From contig NZ_JBQHVU010000001.1 of assembly GCF_052064335.1 (NCBI RefSeq), positions 62,001 through 126,000 on the forward strand: a DNA stretch of 64,000 nt, written 5' to 3'. A program made the position numbers and the translations under genes. Source of the DNA: Weimeria sp002480925. GTDB taxonomy: Bacteria; Bacillota; Clostridia; Lachnospirales; Lachnospiraceae. The notes beneath the pieces are model-generated. The model saw only the letters and a program-made list of their open reading frames with translations. It did no database searches and was not told where the DNA came from. Shown here in pieces: positions 49,503 through 57,591 of this stretch; position 1 is the stretch's first letter; each line of letters begins with the position of its first letter.

Positions 49503-51176
49503 ATGGATCTTAAGTTATATACGACTGATGTTCTGATAATAGGAGGCGGTACCGCCGGATGTGCAGCTGCTATAAGGCTAAAGGACAGTGGTCTTCGGGT
49601 CATAGTCGCTGAAAAGGCAAATATAAAAAGAAGCGGCTGCCTTGCAAGTGGTGTCAATGCCTTAAACGCCTATATTTCAAAGGGACATAGGCCAGAGGAC
49701 TATGTAGATTATGCTATGAAGGATGCTGAGGGAATTGCCAGGGAGGACCTGCTTCTTTCCATAAGTGAAAGAGTAAATCAGGTCACCTGGAGGCTTGAGG
49801 AGGCCGGACTGCCTGTACTTAAGGATAAGAATGGACATTATGCTACCCGTGGCTGGCGCAATGTAAAGATAAACGGAGAGAATATAAAGCCTCTTTTAGC
49901 AAAGCAGGTAGATGATGCGCCTCTTGTTACAGTGATAAATCATATCAATATTACTGATTTTATAATAAAGGACAGGAGGGTCTACGGAGCAGTTGGCTTC
50001 AACGTCCTCACAAGGCAGGCTGTGGAAATCTATGCTGAGGCTACTCTTATAGCAACAGGCGGAGCTGCCGGAATGTATAAGCCAAATAATCCTGGATTTT
50101 CAAGGCATAAGATGTGGTATCCTCCATTCAACACAGGAGCCGGACTGGCTATGGGTATAAGGGCAGGCGCTGAAATGACTACCTTTGAGATGAGATTCGT
50201 GGCCCTGCGCTGTAAGGATACCATAGCTCCAACAGGAACTATAGCATTCGGTGTCGGTGCTCCTCAGATGAATGCTAAGGGAGAGGAGTATCAGGATAAG
50301 TATGGAAATACTACGTCTGAGAGAGTATATGCCTCTGTCGCTGAAAATATGAAGGGGAACGGCCCTTGCTATCTGAAAACCGAGGGGATCTCGGAGGAAA
50401 CCGACGATGATCTGATAAAGGCATATCTTAATATGGCTCCCCAGCAGACCCTGAAATGGATGTCAGGCAAATTCCCTTCCGAGGAAAATGTCGAGATAGA
50501 GGGGAGTGAGCCTTATGTAGTAGGTGGTCACACAGCGAGTGGCTACTGGGTAAAAAATGACAGAAGCACGACGATAGAAGCTCTTTTTGCTGCAGGGGAT
50601 ATTGCTGGCGGCGCCCCTCAGAAATATGTGACAGGAGCTATTGCAGAGGGAGAGATCGCGGCTGAGGGGATCCTTTCTTATCTGAAGGCGAACTCGAAGA
50701 ATCGTATGCCATCTCCAAAGACATTTGATAAGGAGGTCGGCAATATAGTAAATGAATATGACAGATTCTTTAAGAATCAGGGTATAGGTTATTCGGAAGA
50801 CGATCTCGAGGAGACTATGCAGAAGATAATGGATCAGTATGCCGGAGGTATCTCCACCTACTACAGATTCAACGAGGCAGGACTTCGGATTGCTGATAAG
50901 AGGATCCGTGATCTGATCAGACTTTCTGATACACTTAGCGCCTGTGATAACTATGAGCTGATGAAGATCTATGAGCTCAGGGAAAGACTTACTGTCTGCC
51001 TGGTGCTTATTGCCCATCTTATGGCCAGAAAGGAGACCCGCTGGCCGGTATTTGACTCCAATTCGGACTATCCGGACAAGAGCGAGAAATTCGGGAATTA
51101 TTTCGTGAATTCTGTTTATAACGATGGTAATGTAAAGATCATCTACCGAAAGATAAAAAAGGAGGACAAAAATTGA
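49503..51176 (+). CDS. aprA: Adenylylsulfate (APS) reductase alpha subunit AprA
   Basis: A 557-residue flavoprotein of the fumarate reductase/AprA family. FAD motifs: TTDVLIIGGGTAGCAAAIRL and ATGGAAGMY, with EALFAAGDIAGGAPQKYVTG near the C-terminus. AprA-like residues include FEMRFVALRCKDTIAPTGT (active-site Arg) and GGHTASGYWV (active-site His). It is about 100 residues shorter than the dissimilatory enzyme of sulfate reducers. With AprB it reduces APS to sulfite and AMP. The link with sulfate import and cysDN suggests assimilation of sulfur. AAAGGAGA precedes the ATG. Confidence 0.87.
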   Translation: MDLKLYTTDVLIIGGGTAGCAAAIRLKDSGLRVIVAEKANIKRSGCLASGVNALNAYISKGHRPEDYVDYAMKDAEGIAREDLLLSISERVNQVTWRLEEAGLPVLKDKNGHYATRGWRNVKINGENIKPLLAKQVDDAPLVTVINHINITDFIIKDRRVYGAVGFNVLTRQAVEIYAEATLIATGGAAGMYKPNNPGFSRHKMWYPPFNTGAGLAMGIRAGAEMTTFEMRFVALRCKDTIAPTGTIAFGVGAPQMNAKGEEYQDKYGNTTSERVYASVAENMKGNGPCYLKTEGISEETDDDLIKAYLNMAPQQTLKWMSGKFPSEENVEIEGSEPYVVGGHTASGYWVKNDRSTTIEALFAAGDIAGGAPQKYVTGAIAEGEIAAEGILSYLKANSKNRMPSPKTFDKEVGNIVNEYDRFFKNQGIGYSEDDLEETMQKIMDQYAGGISTYYRFNEAGLRIADKRIRDLIRLSDTLSACDNYELMKIYELRERLTVCLVLIAHLMARKETRWPVFDSNSDYPDKSEKFGNYFVNSVYNDGNVKIIYRKIKKEDKN

Positions 51177-51487
51177 GCATAAGGATAAATCCAAAGAAAT
51201 GCATAGGCTGCAGGAAGTGCGTTGAAGAATGTCCCGGCAATCTTTTCGTGATAGGAGAGGATAACAAGGCTCATATGCGTGACCCAAGAGACTGCTGGGG
51301 CTGCGCTACCTGTGTAAAGATCTGTCCCCTTAATGCCATAAGCATGTATCTGGGTGCGGATATAGGCGGAGACGGAACCTCTATGATAGTGAAGCATTCA
51401 GGGAATGTGCTTCACTGGATCTTCGAATCACCTGACGGAATGAAGCTTTTTGTGGAGACAGACAGGACAGAATCAAATAAATATTAG
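51173..51487 (+). CDS. aprB: APS reductase beta subunit AprB-like ferredoxin
   Basis: A 104-residue iron-sulfur protein with two CxxCxxCxxxC motifs (CIGCRKCVEEC and CWGCATCVKIC), each followed by P, for two 4Fe-4S clusters. The C-terminal tail (LHWIFESPDGMKL) probably wraps around AprA. It is shorter than typical AprB (about 150). It passes electrons to the flavin of AprA. The start is TTG, with GGAGG 7 bases upstream, and overlaps the aprA stop. Confidence 0.87.
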   Translation: MSIRINPKKCIGCRKCVEECPGNLFVIGEDNKAHMRDPRDCWGCATCVKICPLNAISMYLGADIGGDGTSMIVKHSGNVLHWIFESPDGMKLFVETDRTESNKY

Positions 51488-51540
51488 TTCGGCCCTAAAT
51501 CCAACATACTATTTCCTGATCCCTAAATCCTATAAGTATC

Positions 51541-51569
51541 TTGACAACAGAGGAATTATCTGCTATATT
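51541..51569 (+). promoter_or_regulatory. cysDN promoter
   Basis: TTGACA (51541-51546) and TATATT (51564-51569) are 17 bases apart, in the 143-base gap between aprB and cysD. The shared 31-bp element starts at the next base. Confidence 0.7.
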
Positions 51570-51600
51570 AACATAGTAACCCGATAGGAAATAAGGGATA
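51570..51600 (+). promoter_or_regulatory. Shared sulfur-operon element, copy 2
   Basis: A 31-base stretch starting AACATAGT, with central ATAGGAA and ending GGATA, directly after the -10 box, so it covers the predicted transcription start. It matches 45671-45701 at 25 of 31 positions with no gap. A bound protein here would block initiation, which suggests a repressor of both sulfate operons. Confidence 0.6.
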
Positions 51601-51630
51601 CTAAAATCGATCTGAAAGGAGCTTAAATAA

Positions 51631-52530
51631 ATGAGCGAGAAATCACATCTTGACTCCCTGGAGGCAGAAGCCATATATATTATCAGGGAGGTTGCCGCAG
51701 AGTGTGAGAAGCCGGTAATGCTATATTCCATTGGAAAGGATTCATCGGTCATGCTTCACCTTGCATTAAAGGCTTTCTATCCGCAGAAGCCTCCTTTTCC
51801 TTTCCTTCATATAGACACCACCTGGAAGTTCAAGGAAATGATAAAGTTCCGCGATGAAACCGCAAAGAAATACGGGTTGAATATGCTCGTATATACAAAC
51901 GAGGAGGGCAGAAAGAAGGGAATCAATCCTTTCGATAACGGCGCCTCATATACAGACATAATGAAAACACAGGCCTTAAAGCAGGCTCTTACCAAGTATG
52001 GCTTTACTGCTGCCTTCGGTGGAGGAAGACGTGATGAGGAGCAGTCAAGAGCAAAGGAGAGGATCCTTTCCTTCCGTAACGCTGCTCAGGCATGGGATCC
52101 CAAGAACCAGAGACCTGAGATGTGGAAGCTTTACAATACCATGATCCATAAGGGTGAGAGCATAAGGGTTTTCCCGCTTTCCAACTGGACAGAGAAGGAT
52201 ATCTGGCAGTATATCAAGAGAGAGAATATAGATATAGTTCCTCTCTATTTCGCTGCAGAGCGTCCTTGTGTCGAAAGGGACGGAAACCTTATCATGGTAG
52301 ATGACGACAGGATGCGCCTTAAGCCTGGTGAGAAGCCTATGATGAAAAAGATCCGTTTCAGAACCTTAGGCTGCTATCCTCTTACAGGTGGATTTGAATC
52401 AGACGCCACTACTCTGGACGAGATCATTGAGGAGACACTTGGTGCTGTAGAATCAGAACGTACAAGTCGTGTGATCGATCACGAGGGGGTCGGCAGCATG
52501 GAACGTAGAAAGAAGGAAGGATACTTCTAA
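51631..52530 (+). CDS. cysD: Sulfate adenylyltransferase subunit 2 (CysD)
   Basis: A 299-residue PP-loop ATPase. It shows LYSIGKDSSVMLHLALKAF, FPFLHIDTTWKFKEM, AFGGGRRDEEQSRAKERI, and VFPLSNWTEKDIWQYI. With CysN it makes APS from ATP and sulfate, the product used by AprAB just upstream. It starts 31 bases after the shared element and abuts cysN with no gap. Confidence 0.97.
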   Translation: MSEKSHLDSLEAEAIYIIREVAAECEKPVMLYSIGKDSSVMLHLALKAFYPQKPPFPFLHIDTTWKFKEMIKFRDETAKKYGLNMLVYTNEEGRKKGINPFDNGASYTDIMKTQALKQALTKYGFTAAFGGGRRDEEQSRAKERILSFRNAAQAWDPKNQRPEMWKLYNTMIHKGESIRVFPLSNWTEKDIWQYIKRENIDIVPLYFAAERPCVERDGNLIMVDDDRMRLKPGEKPMMKKIRFRTLGCYPLTGGFESDATTLDEIIEETLGAVESERTSRVIDHEGVGSMERRKKEGYF

Positions 52531-54129
52531 ATGAACGATTTACTAAAATTTATTACTTGCGGATCAGTAGACGATGGGAAATCCACACTGATCGGACACA
52601 TCCTTTATGATTCAAAGCTTTTATATGCCGATCAGGAAAAGGCTCTGGAGCTTGACTCTAAGGTAGGCAGCAGAGGCGGTAAGATCGATTATTCACTTCT
52701 ACTAGACGGACTAACAGAAGAAAGAGAGCAGGGCATCACTATAGATGTAGCCTACAGATACTTCACTACCGACAAGAGAAGCTTTATAGTAGCTGACACT
52801 CCAGGTCATGAGGAATATACGAGAAATATGGCTGTAGGAGCCTCATTTGCAGATCTTGCAGTTATACTTGTGGATGCCTCACAGGGAGTCCTGGTCCAGA
52901 CGAGACGTCACAGCCGCATTGCCAGGCTGATGGGCATCAGATACTTCGTCTATGCAGTCAATAAGATGGATCTTGTCGATTACAGCGAGGAGAGATTCAG
53001 AGAAATCCAGGACTCTCTTAAGGAGCTTAGCGATACGCTTGGCCTTTCTCATGTGATAAGCATACCTGTTTCTGCCACAGAGGGTGATAATGTCACAAGA
53101 AGATCTGACAAGATGAAGTGGTACAGCGGCCCTGTCCTTCTTGACTATCTGGAGAATGTAGAGATCGATCACGGCGAGAATGAAGAGGGCTTCTATATGC
53201 CTGTCCAGAGAGTATGCCGTCCTGATCACACATTCCGTGGCTTCGAGGGTCAGATAGAGGCCGGATCTGTAGCAGTCGGAGATCAGATCACTGTTTATCC
53301 AAGCCTTGAGAAGGCCAGGGTAAAGGGCATCCTTAAGGCAGCAAAGGAAAGCGATAAGGCCTCTATTGGTTCGCCTGTTACTATCACACTCGACAGGGAG
53401 ATAGATGTATCCAGAGGAGCTGTTATAGCAAAGGATACCAGTCTTCCTCTTTCAGACAGGGTAGAGGTCGAGCTGCTCTGGATGGATGACGAGGAGCTTA
53501 CAAAGGGTAAGAATTTCTTCGTGAAGCTTGGGACAAGGCAGATTCCTGGTATAGTTACTGACATCCTTTATAAAACAGATGTAAATACCGGTGAGAGAAA
53601 GCCGGCTCGGTCTCTGAAGAAGAATGAGATTGCAAGGGTAGTAGTCGCATTTACTGAAAAGATAGTGGTAGATGAGTTTGAAAAGCACAAGACTCTGGGA
53701 GAGCTTATCCTTATAGACAGGATCTCATATATGACAAGTGCCTGCGGAGTAGTAAGGCAGATACTTGATTCTAAGTCAGTCCTTGATGGAAGAGTGACAG
53801 CTGAGATAAGAGCCAGACTGCTGGGGCAGAAGGCAGGTGTCTTTGCTCTTTCCGATGCTTCAGATCATATTGATAAGGATACAGCAGAGCTGATCGAGAA
53901 AAAACTCCTCGGAAAAGGAAAGCATGTGCTGCTTCTTTCGGAACAGGCTGCTTCATCCGCTGCAATCAGGGCTCTTACCGATGCAGGAATAATCGTCCTT
54001 GTATCGGGAAAGGCTTCTCTTTCATCTGAGCCAGGCTACATTGGCCTTGAAAGGGCAGATGGATCGCTTAGTGGTCCCGAGCTTGCGGATAGCGCCGCCG
54101 ATCAGATAGATGGTCTTACAAATCTCTGA
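52531..54129 (+). CDS. cysN: Sulfate adenylyltransferase subunit 1 (CysN) with vestigial CysC-like tail
   Basis: A 532-residue protein. The GTPase domain has G1 GSVDDGKSTLIGH, G3 DTPGHEEYTRNM and G4 NKMDLVDY, followed by EF-Tu-like domains 2 and 3 (to about 415). GTP hydrolysis drives APS formation by CysD. The last 110 residues resemble APS kinase (CysC) in order: LLGQKAGVFALSDAS where CysC has its GLSGxGKST P-loop (here lost), an IEKKLLGKGKHVLLLS helix-strand, and ALTDAGIIVLVS, close to CysC's FxDAGLIVLVS. The kinase must be inactive. No other cysC is seen. Confidence 0.92.
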   Translation: MNDLLKFITCGSVDDGKSTLIGHILYDSKLLYADQEKALELDSKVGSRGGKIDYSLLLDGLTEEREQGITIDVAYRYFTTDKRSFIVADTPGHEEYTRNMAVGASFADLAVILVDASQGVLVQTRRHSRIARLMGIRYFVYAVNKMDLVDYSEERFREIQDSLKELSDTLGLSHVISIPVSATEGDNVTRRSDKMKWYSGPVLLDYLENVEIDHGENEEGFYMPVQRVCRPDHTFRGFEGQIEAGSVAVGDQITVYPSLEKARVKGILKAAKESDKASIGSPVTITLDREIDVSRGAVIAKDTSLPLSDRVEVELLWMDDEELTKGKNFFVKLGTRQIPGIVTDILYKTDVNTGERKPARSLKKNEIARVVVAFTEKIVVDEFEKHKTLGELILIDRISYMTSACGVVRQILDSKSVLDGRVTAEIRARLLGQKAGVFALSDASDHIDKDTAELIEKKLLGKGKHVLLLSEQAASSAAIRALTDAGIIVLVSGKASLSSEPGYIGLERADGSLSGPELADSAADQIDGLTNL

Positions 54130-54150
54130 TACGGCTTTATAAATGATGAT

Positions 54151-54184
54151 AAAGAGATAAGGATAAGCTCCTTATCTCTTTTTG
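54151..54184 (+). terminator. Intrinsic terminator after cysN
   Basis: AAAGAGATAAGGA (54151-54163) pairs with TCCTTATCTCTTT (54169-54181) across TAAGC, with a T-run at the 3' side. It ends the cysDN transcript 22 bases past the stop. Confidence 0.85.
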
Positions 54185-54193
54185 TGTTATAAT
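54185..54193 (+). promoter_or_regulatory. Extended -10 promoter of the helicase gene, probably leaderless
   Basis: TGTTATAAT is an exact extended -10. The expected transcription start near 54200 would put the ATG (54201) at the very 5' end. No Shine-Dalgarno exists between the -10 and the ATG. Confidence 0.6.
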
Positions 54194-54200
54194 CTATTCT

Positions 54201-56663
54201 ATGAGCGAAAGAAAACAGATTAGTATTTCAGTCAGGCGACTGGTAGAATTCATACTAAGATCCGGTGATATTAGCGAGGGCATGCAGATCCGTGATACTC
54301 TGGAATCAATGCAGGCCGGAGCTCGTATCCATAAGAAGCTTCAGAGCAGCGCCGGAAGTGACTATCATGCGGAGGTTGCTCTTTCTGTCACTATAGATAT
54401 GGGGGATTATGATCTGATAGTACAGGGGAGAGCTGATGGGATTATCTATAAGGAAAAGTCAAAAGCATCAGAAAAGGGCATAATGCCTGACTCCCTTAAG
54501 GCCTATAGTATTGACAAGGGATTTTTTCCTGAGCTAAAAAGAAGCTTAGGCACGGGGATCGATGAGATCAAGGGAACCTACAGGGATCTGCGTCTTATGA
54601 AGGAGCCTGATCCCTTACATATAGCTCAGGCTAAGTGCTATGGCTTTATATTTCTTTTTGCAAATAATCTTAAGGAGACTGATATAACTGTTACCTATTG
54701 CAATATCGATTCCGGGGCCATAAAAAGGTTTACATACAGCTATTCGGCTGACCAACTCAGGGAATTTTTTACCGATCTGGTAGAAAAATACAGGAAATGG
54801 TCTGACTTTTCCTATAATTTCAGCAGAGAAAGTCTTGATTCCATACACAGGCTTAGGTTTCCGTTTGATTACAGGCCTGGCCAGTTCGATCTTATAGCCT
54901 CCGTATACAGAAGCATAGAGCACAAGGGACTGCTTTTTCTGATGGCGCCGACTGGTACAGGAAAGACACTTTCCACTATATTTCCGTCACTTATGGCAGT
55001 AGGAGAGGGCATGGCAGATAAGATCTTTTACCTAACTGCAAAGACCATGACCGCAAGAAATGCGCAAAATGCCTTCCTGCTTTTTAAGGAAAAGGGCTAC
55101 CGGGGAAAGACCGTCTCTCTTACGGCAAAGGAGAAAATGTGCATAAACGATAAGATGGTCTGCGACCCCTTTTTCTGCAAGTATGCAAAGGGACATTTCG
55201 ACCGGATAAATGATGCCATGTACCAGCTTTTAATAAGCGAGGACATCATTTCCAGAGATATACTTACAGATACCGGGAAAAGGTCCATGGTATGTCCCTA
55301 TCTGCTCGAATACGATCTTTGTGACTGGTGTGACAATATTATAGGAGACTTCAACTATGTATTTGACCCCAGGGCATATCTCAAAAGATTCTTTGCAGGA
55401 GATAACAGCGATCAGTATATATTTCTTATAGACGAGGCCCATAATCTTCCGGAACGTGGCAGAAGGATGTATTCAGCGTCTCTTTCGGCAGGAGAGCTGT
55501 TTGCTGTAAGAAAGCAGGTTCCAAAGGGCTTTAGCAAGCTTAGGAGCAGGATAAGTCAGGTAATAAACGCAATAGATAAGATCTGTTCGGACAGGAAAGG
55601 GGATTTTATTGCTAAGGATCTCGACAGTCTCATTCCGAAGCTATTAAGGCTAAAGGCCTTCCTTGACGAATTTCTCGACGATGAAAGCAACAGATATGAT
55701 CAGATCGAGAATCTGAGACAGATGTATTTTAATATTTCTTTTTTCCTTGAGATCTATGAGGAGCTTGATCAGAGATATGTGATAAGGGTGCATTCCGAGG
55801 AGAAGAACAGTTCCATAAGGCTCTTCTGCATAGATCCTTCACTTAAGCTGCAGAACAGGCTTGACGCAGCCAGGTCCTCCGTCCTTTTTTCGGCTACCCT
55901 TCTGCCGCTTTCATATTACAAAAATCTGTCCTGTACTGTAGAAAAGCCATTTGCTGTCTATGCGAAAAGCTCGTTTTCAAGAGAAAAGAGGCTAATAATA
56001 GCTGGAGGTGGAGTTACAAGCCTGTATAAGAGAAGAAGCGATTCAATGTATGCCCGTTATGCCGCTTATATAGAAAAGATAATATCGTCCCATAAGGGCA
56101 ACTACCTGATATTTGCTCCATCCTATGCGATCATTGAACAGATCAGTGAAAGAATGGATAAGGGAAAAAACTATATACTGCTTCAGACTCCTGAGATGAC
56201 AGAGGATGACAGGGATGGCTTTCTTGATGAATTCAAGAAGGAGAGAAAGACTTCTCTTGCCGCCTTTGCTGTCGCCGGAGGGATTTTTTCCGAGGGGATA
56301 GACCTGACCGGAGAAAGCCTTATCGGGGTAATAATAGCAGGTGTCCCTCTGCCTCAGGTGAATTTCACCCAGACCATATTAAGCGACTATTATGACCGCC
56401 TCTATGGGAAGGGCTTTGATTATGCCTATCTCTATCCGGCTGTAAGCAAGGTCCTGCAGTCGGCTGGGAGACTTATACGTACTGAAAATGACAGTGGAGT
56501 GATCGCTCTTTTAGACGACCGCTATCTGAGATATGATTACAGATGTCTCTTTCCAAGAGAATGGGACGATATAGTAAATGTCACTGAAGAAAATGTTACC
56601 GGGATCATAGAGGATTTCTGGAAAGGAGTAACTGATGTCAGAAAAGAAAACGATCTGGGCTGA
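54201..56663 (+). CDS. DinG/XPD-like ATP-dependent DNA helicase with Fe-S motif
   Basis: An 820-residue superfamily 2 helicase. The first 200 residues look like a PD-(D/E)xK nuclease-type domain (YHAEVALSVTI, LIVQGRADGI, AQAKCYGFIF). Walker A is MAPTGTGKT and the DEAH box IDEAHNLPER. Between them lie clustered Cys (MCINDKMVCDPFFC and MVCPYLLEYDLCDWC), as in the Fe-S domain of XPD/DinG. C-terminal motifs include GIFSEGIDLTGESL and QSAGRLIRTENDSG. It probably unwinds 5' to 3' in DNA repair. The start is fixed by the conserved N-terminus. It overlaps the next gene by 29 bases. Confidence 0.87.
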   Translation: MSERKQISISVRRLVEFILRSGDISEGMQIRDTLESMQAGARIHKKLQSSAGSDYHAEVALSVTIDMGDYDLIVQGRADGIIYKEKSKASEKGIMPDSLKAYSIDKGFFPELKRSLGTGIDEIKGTYRDLRLMKEPDPLHIAQAKCYGFIFLFANNLKETDITVTYCNIDSGAIKRFTYSYSADQLREFFTDLVEKYRKWSDFSYNFSRESLDSIHRLRFPFDYRPGQFDLIASVYRSIEHKGLLFLMAPTGTGKTLSTIFPSLMAVGEGMADKIFYLTAKTMTARNAQNAFLLFKEKGYRGKTVSLTAKEKMCINDKMVCDPFFCKYAKGHFDRINDAMYQLLISEDIISRDILTDTGKRSMVCPYLLEYDLCDWCDNIIGDFNYVFDPRAYLKRFFAGDNSDQYIFLIDEAHNLPERGRRMYSASLSAGELFAVRKQVPKGFSKLRSRISQVINAIDKICSDRKGDFIAKDLDSLIPKLLRLKAFLDEFLDDESNRYDQIENLRQMYFNISFFLEIYEELDQRYVIRVHSEEKNSSIRLFCIDPSLKLQNRLDAARSSVLFSATLLPLSYYKNLSCTVEKPFAVYAKSSFSREKRLIIAGGGVTSLYKRRSDSMYARYAAYIEKIISSHKGNYLIFAPSYAIIEQISERMDKGKNYILLQTPEMTEDDRDGFLDEFKKERKTSLAAFAVAGGIFSEGIDLTGESLIGVIIAGVPLPQVNFTQTILSDYYDRLYGKGFDYAYLYPAVSKVLQSAGRLIRTENDSGVIALLDDRYLRYDYRCLFPREWDDIVNVTEENVTGIIEDFWKGVTDVRKENDLG

Positions 56664-57591
56664 AACACCATTTGTGATACTGATCGCCTTTATCTGCTGC
56701 TTCCTGTGGGGGAGTGCCTTCCCGTCGATAAAGTCAGGCTACAGGATATTTCAGATACCGTCATCGGATACGGCTTCTGTCCTTGTCTTTGCCGGGGTAA
56801 GGTTTTTTCTTGCCGGCTGCATGGTAATAGTGGCAGGAAGTTTTATTAAAAAAAAGCCTCTTATAGTAAGGCCAGGTGGCATTCCCTGTATACTTGCCCT
56901 ATGCGCCTTCCAGACCTTCGGACAGTATTATTTTTTCTATATTGGACTTGCCCATGCCTCCGGAGTAAGCTCATCCGTCATCGAGGCCTCAGGTACTTTT
57001 ATGACTATACTTATAGCGGCACTTATCTTCAGGACTGAAAGGCTAAGCCCTAGAAAGATAGCTGGAACTGTCCTCGGCTTTGCCGGGGTAATGCTAATTC
57101 AGATAAACGGTATCCATCAGGCCTTTTCCTTTACTCTTATGGGAGAGGGCTTTATACTGATATCAGCTCTTTTAGGCGCCTTCTCATCATCCTTCATAAA
57201 GCTTTTTTCGAAGAAATATGATACCGTAGCCCTATGCGGATATCAGTTCATGGCCGGTGGACTGCTGCTTTTTATAACAGGCTGTCTTAGCGGAGGCCAT
57301 CTGTCTGTTGCCAGAGCCGGCGCCCCTGGCATAATGTTAATAATCTATATGGCCTTTATTTCTGCCTGTGCCTATACTCTATGGGGCATCCTGCTTTCAC
57401 ATAATCCTGTAAGCAGGATAGCAGTATTTGGTTTCATGAATCCTGTCATCGGAGTTCTCCTTTCGGCCATTATACTGGGAGAATACGACCAGGCCATAAG
57501 GCTCCAGTCGCTTGTGGCCCTGCTTCTGGTATCACTTGGTATAATCGTTGTAAACCTTACCGGAAAGGAGAAGGATCATGTGCTCACTTGA
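56635..57591 (+). CDS. EamA/DMT-family transporter
   Basis: A 318-residue membrane protein with about ten helices in two EamA repeats: FICCFLWGSAFPSIKSGY and SGVSSSVIEASGTFMTIL in the first, LGAFSSSFIKLFSKKYD and SRIAVFGFMNPVIGVLLS in the second. Such carriers move metabolites or amino acids, usually outward; the substrate is unknown. Being between a helicase and cobT gives no clear hint. GAAAGGAG precedes the ATG at 56635. It overlaps cobT by 14 bases. Confidence 0.9.
   Translation: MSEKKTIWAETPFVILIAFICCFLWGSAFPSIKSGYRIFQIPSSDTASVLVFAGVRFFLAGCMVIVAGSFIKKKPLIVRPGGIPCILALCAFQTFGQYYFFYIGLAHASGVSSSVIEASGTFMTILIAALIFRTERLSPRKIAGTVLGFAGVMLIQINGIHQAFSFTLMGEGFILISALLGAFSSSFIKLFSKKYDTVALCGYQFMAGGLLLFITGCLSGGHLSVARAGAPGIMLIIYMAFISACAYTLWGILLSHNPVSRIAVFGFMNPVIGVLLSAIILGEYDQAIRLQSLVALLLVSLGIIVVNLTGKEKDHVLT

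Noticed and set aside
50463..51287. 274-codon minus-strand frame inside aprA/aprB
   Set aside because: Antisense to clear aprA and aprB sequence; Cys/Ile/Leu-rich composition is typical of a shadow frame.
57300..57577. Cobalamin riboswitch before cobT
   Set aside because: cobT starts inside the transporter gene, leaving no leader for a riboswitch.
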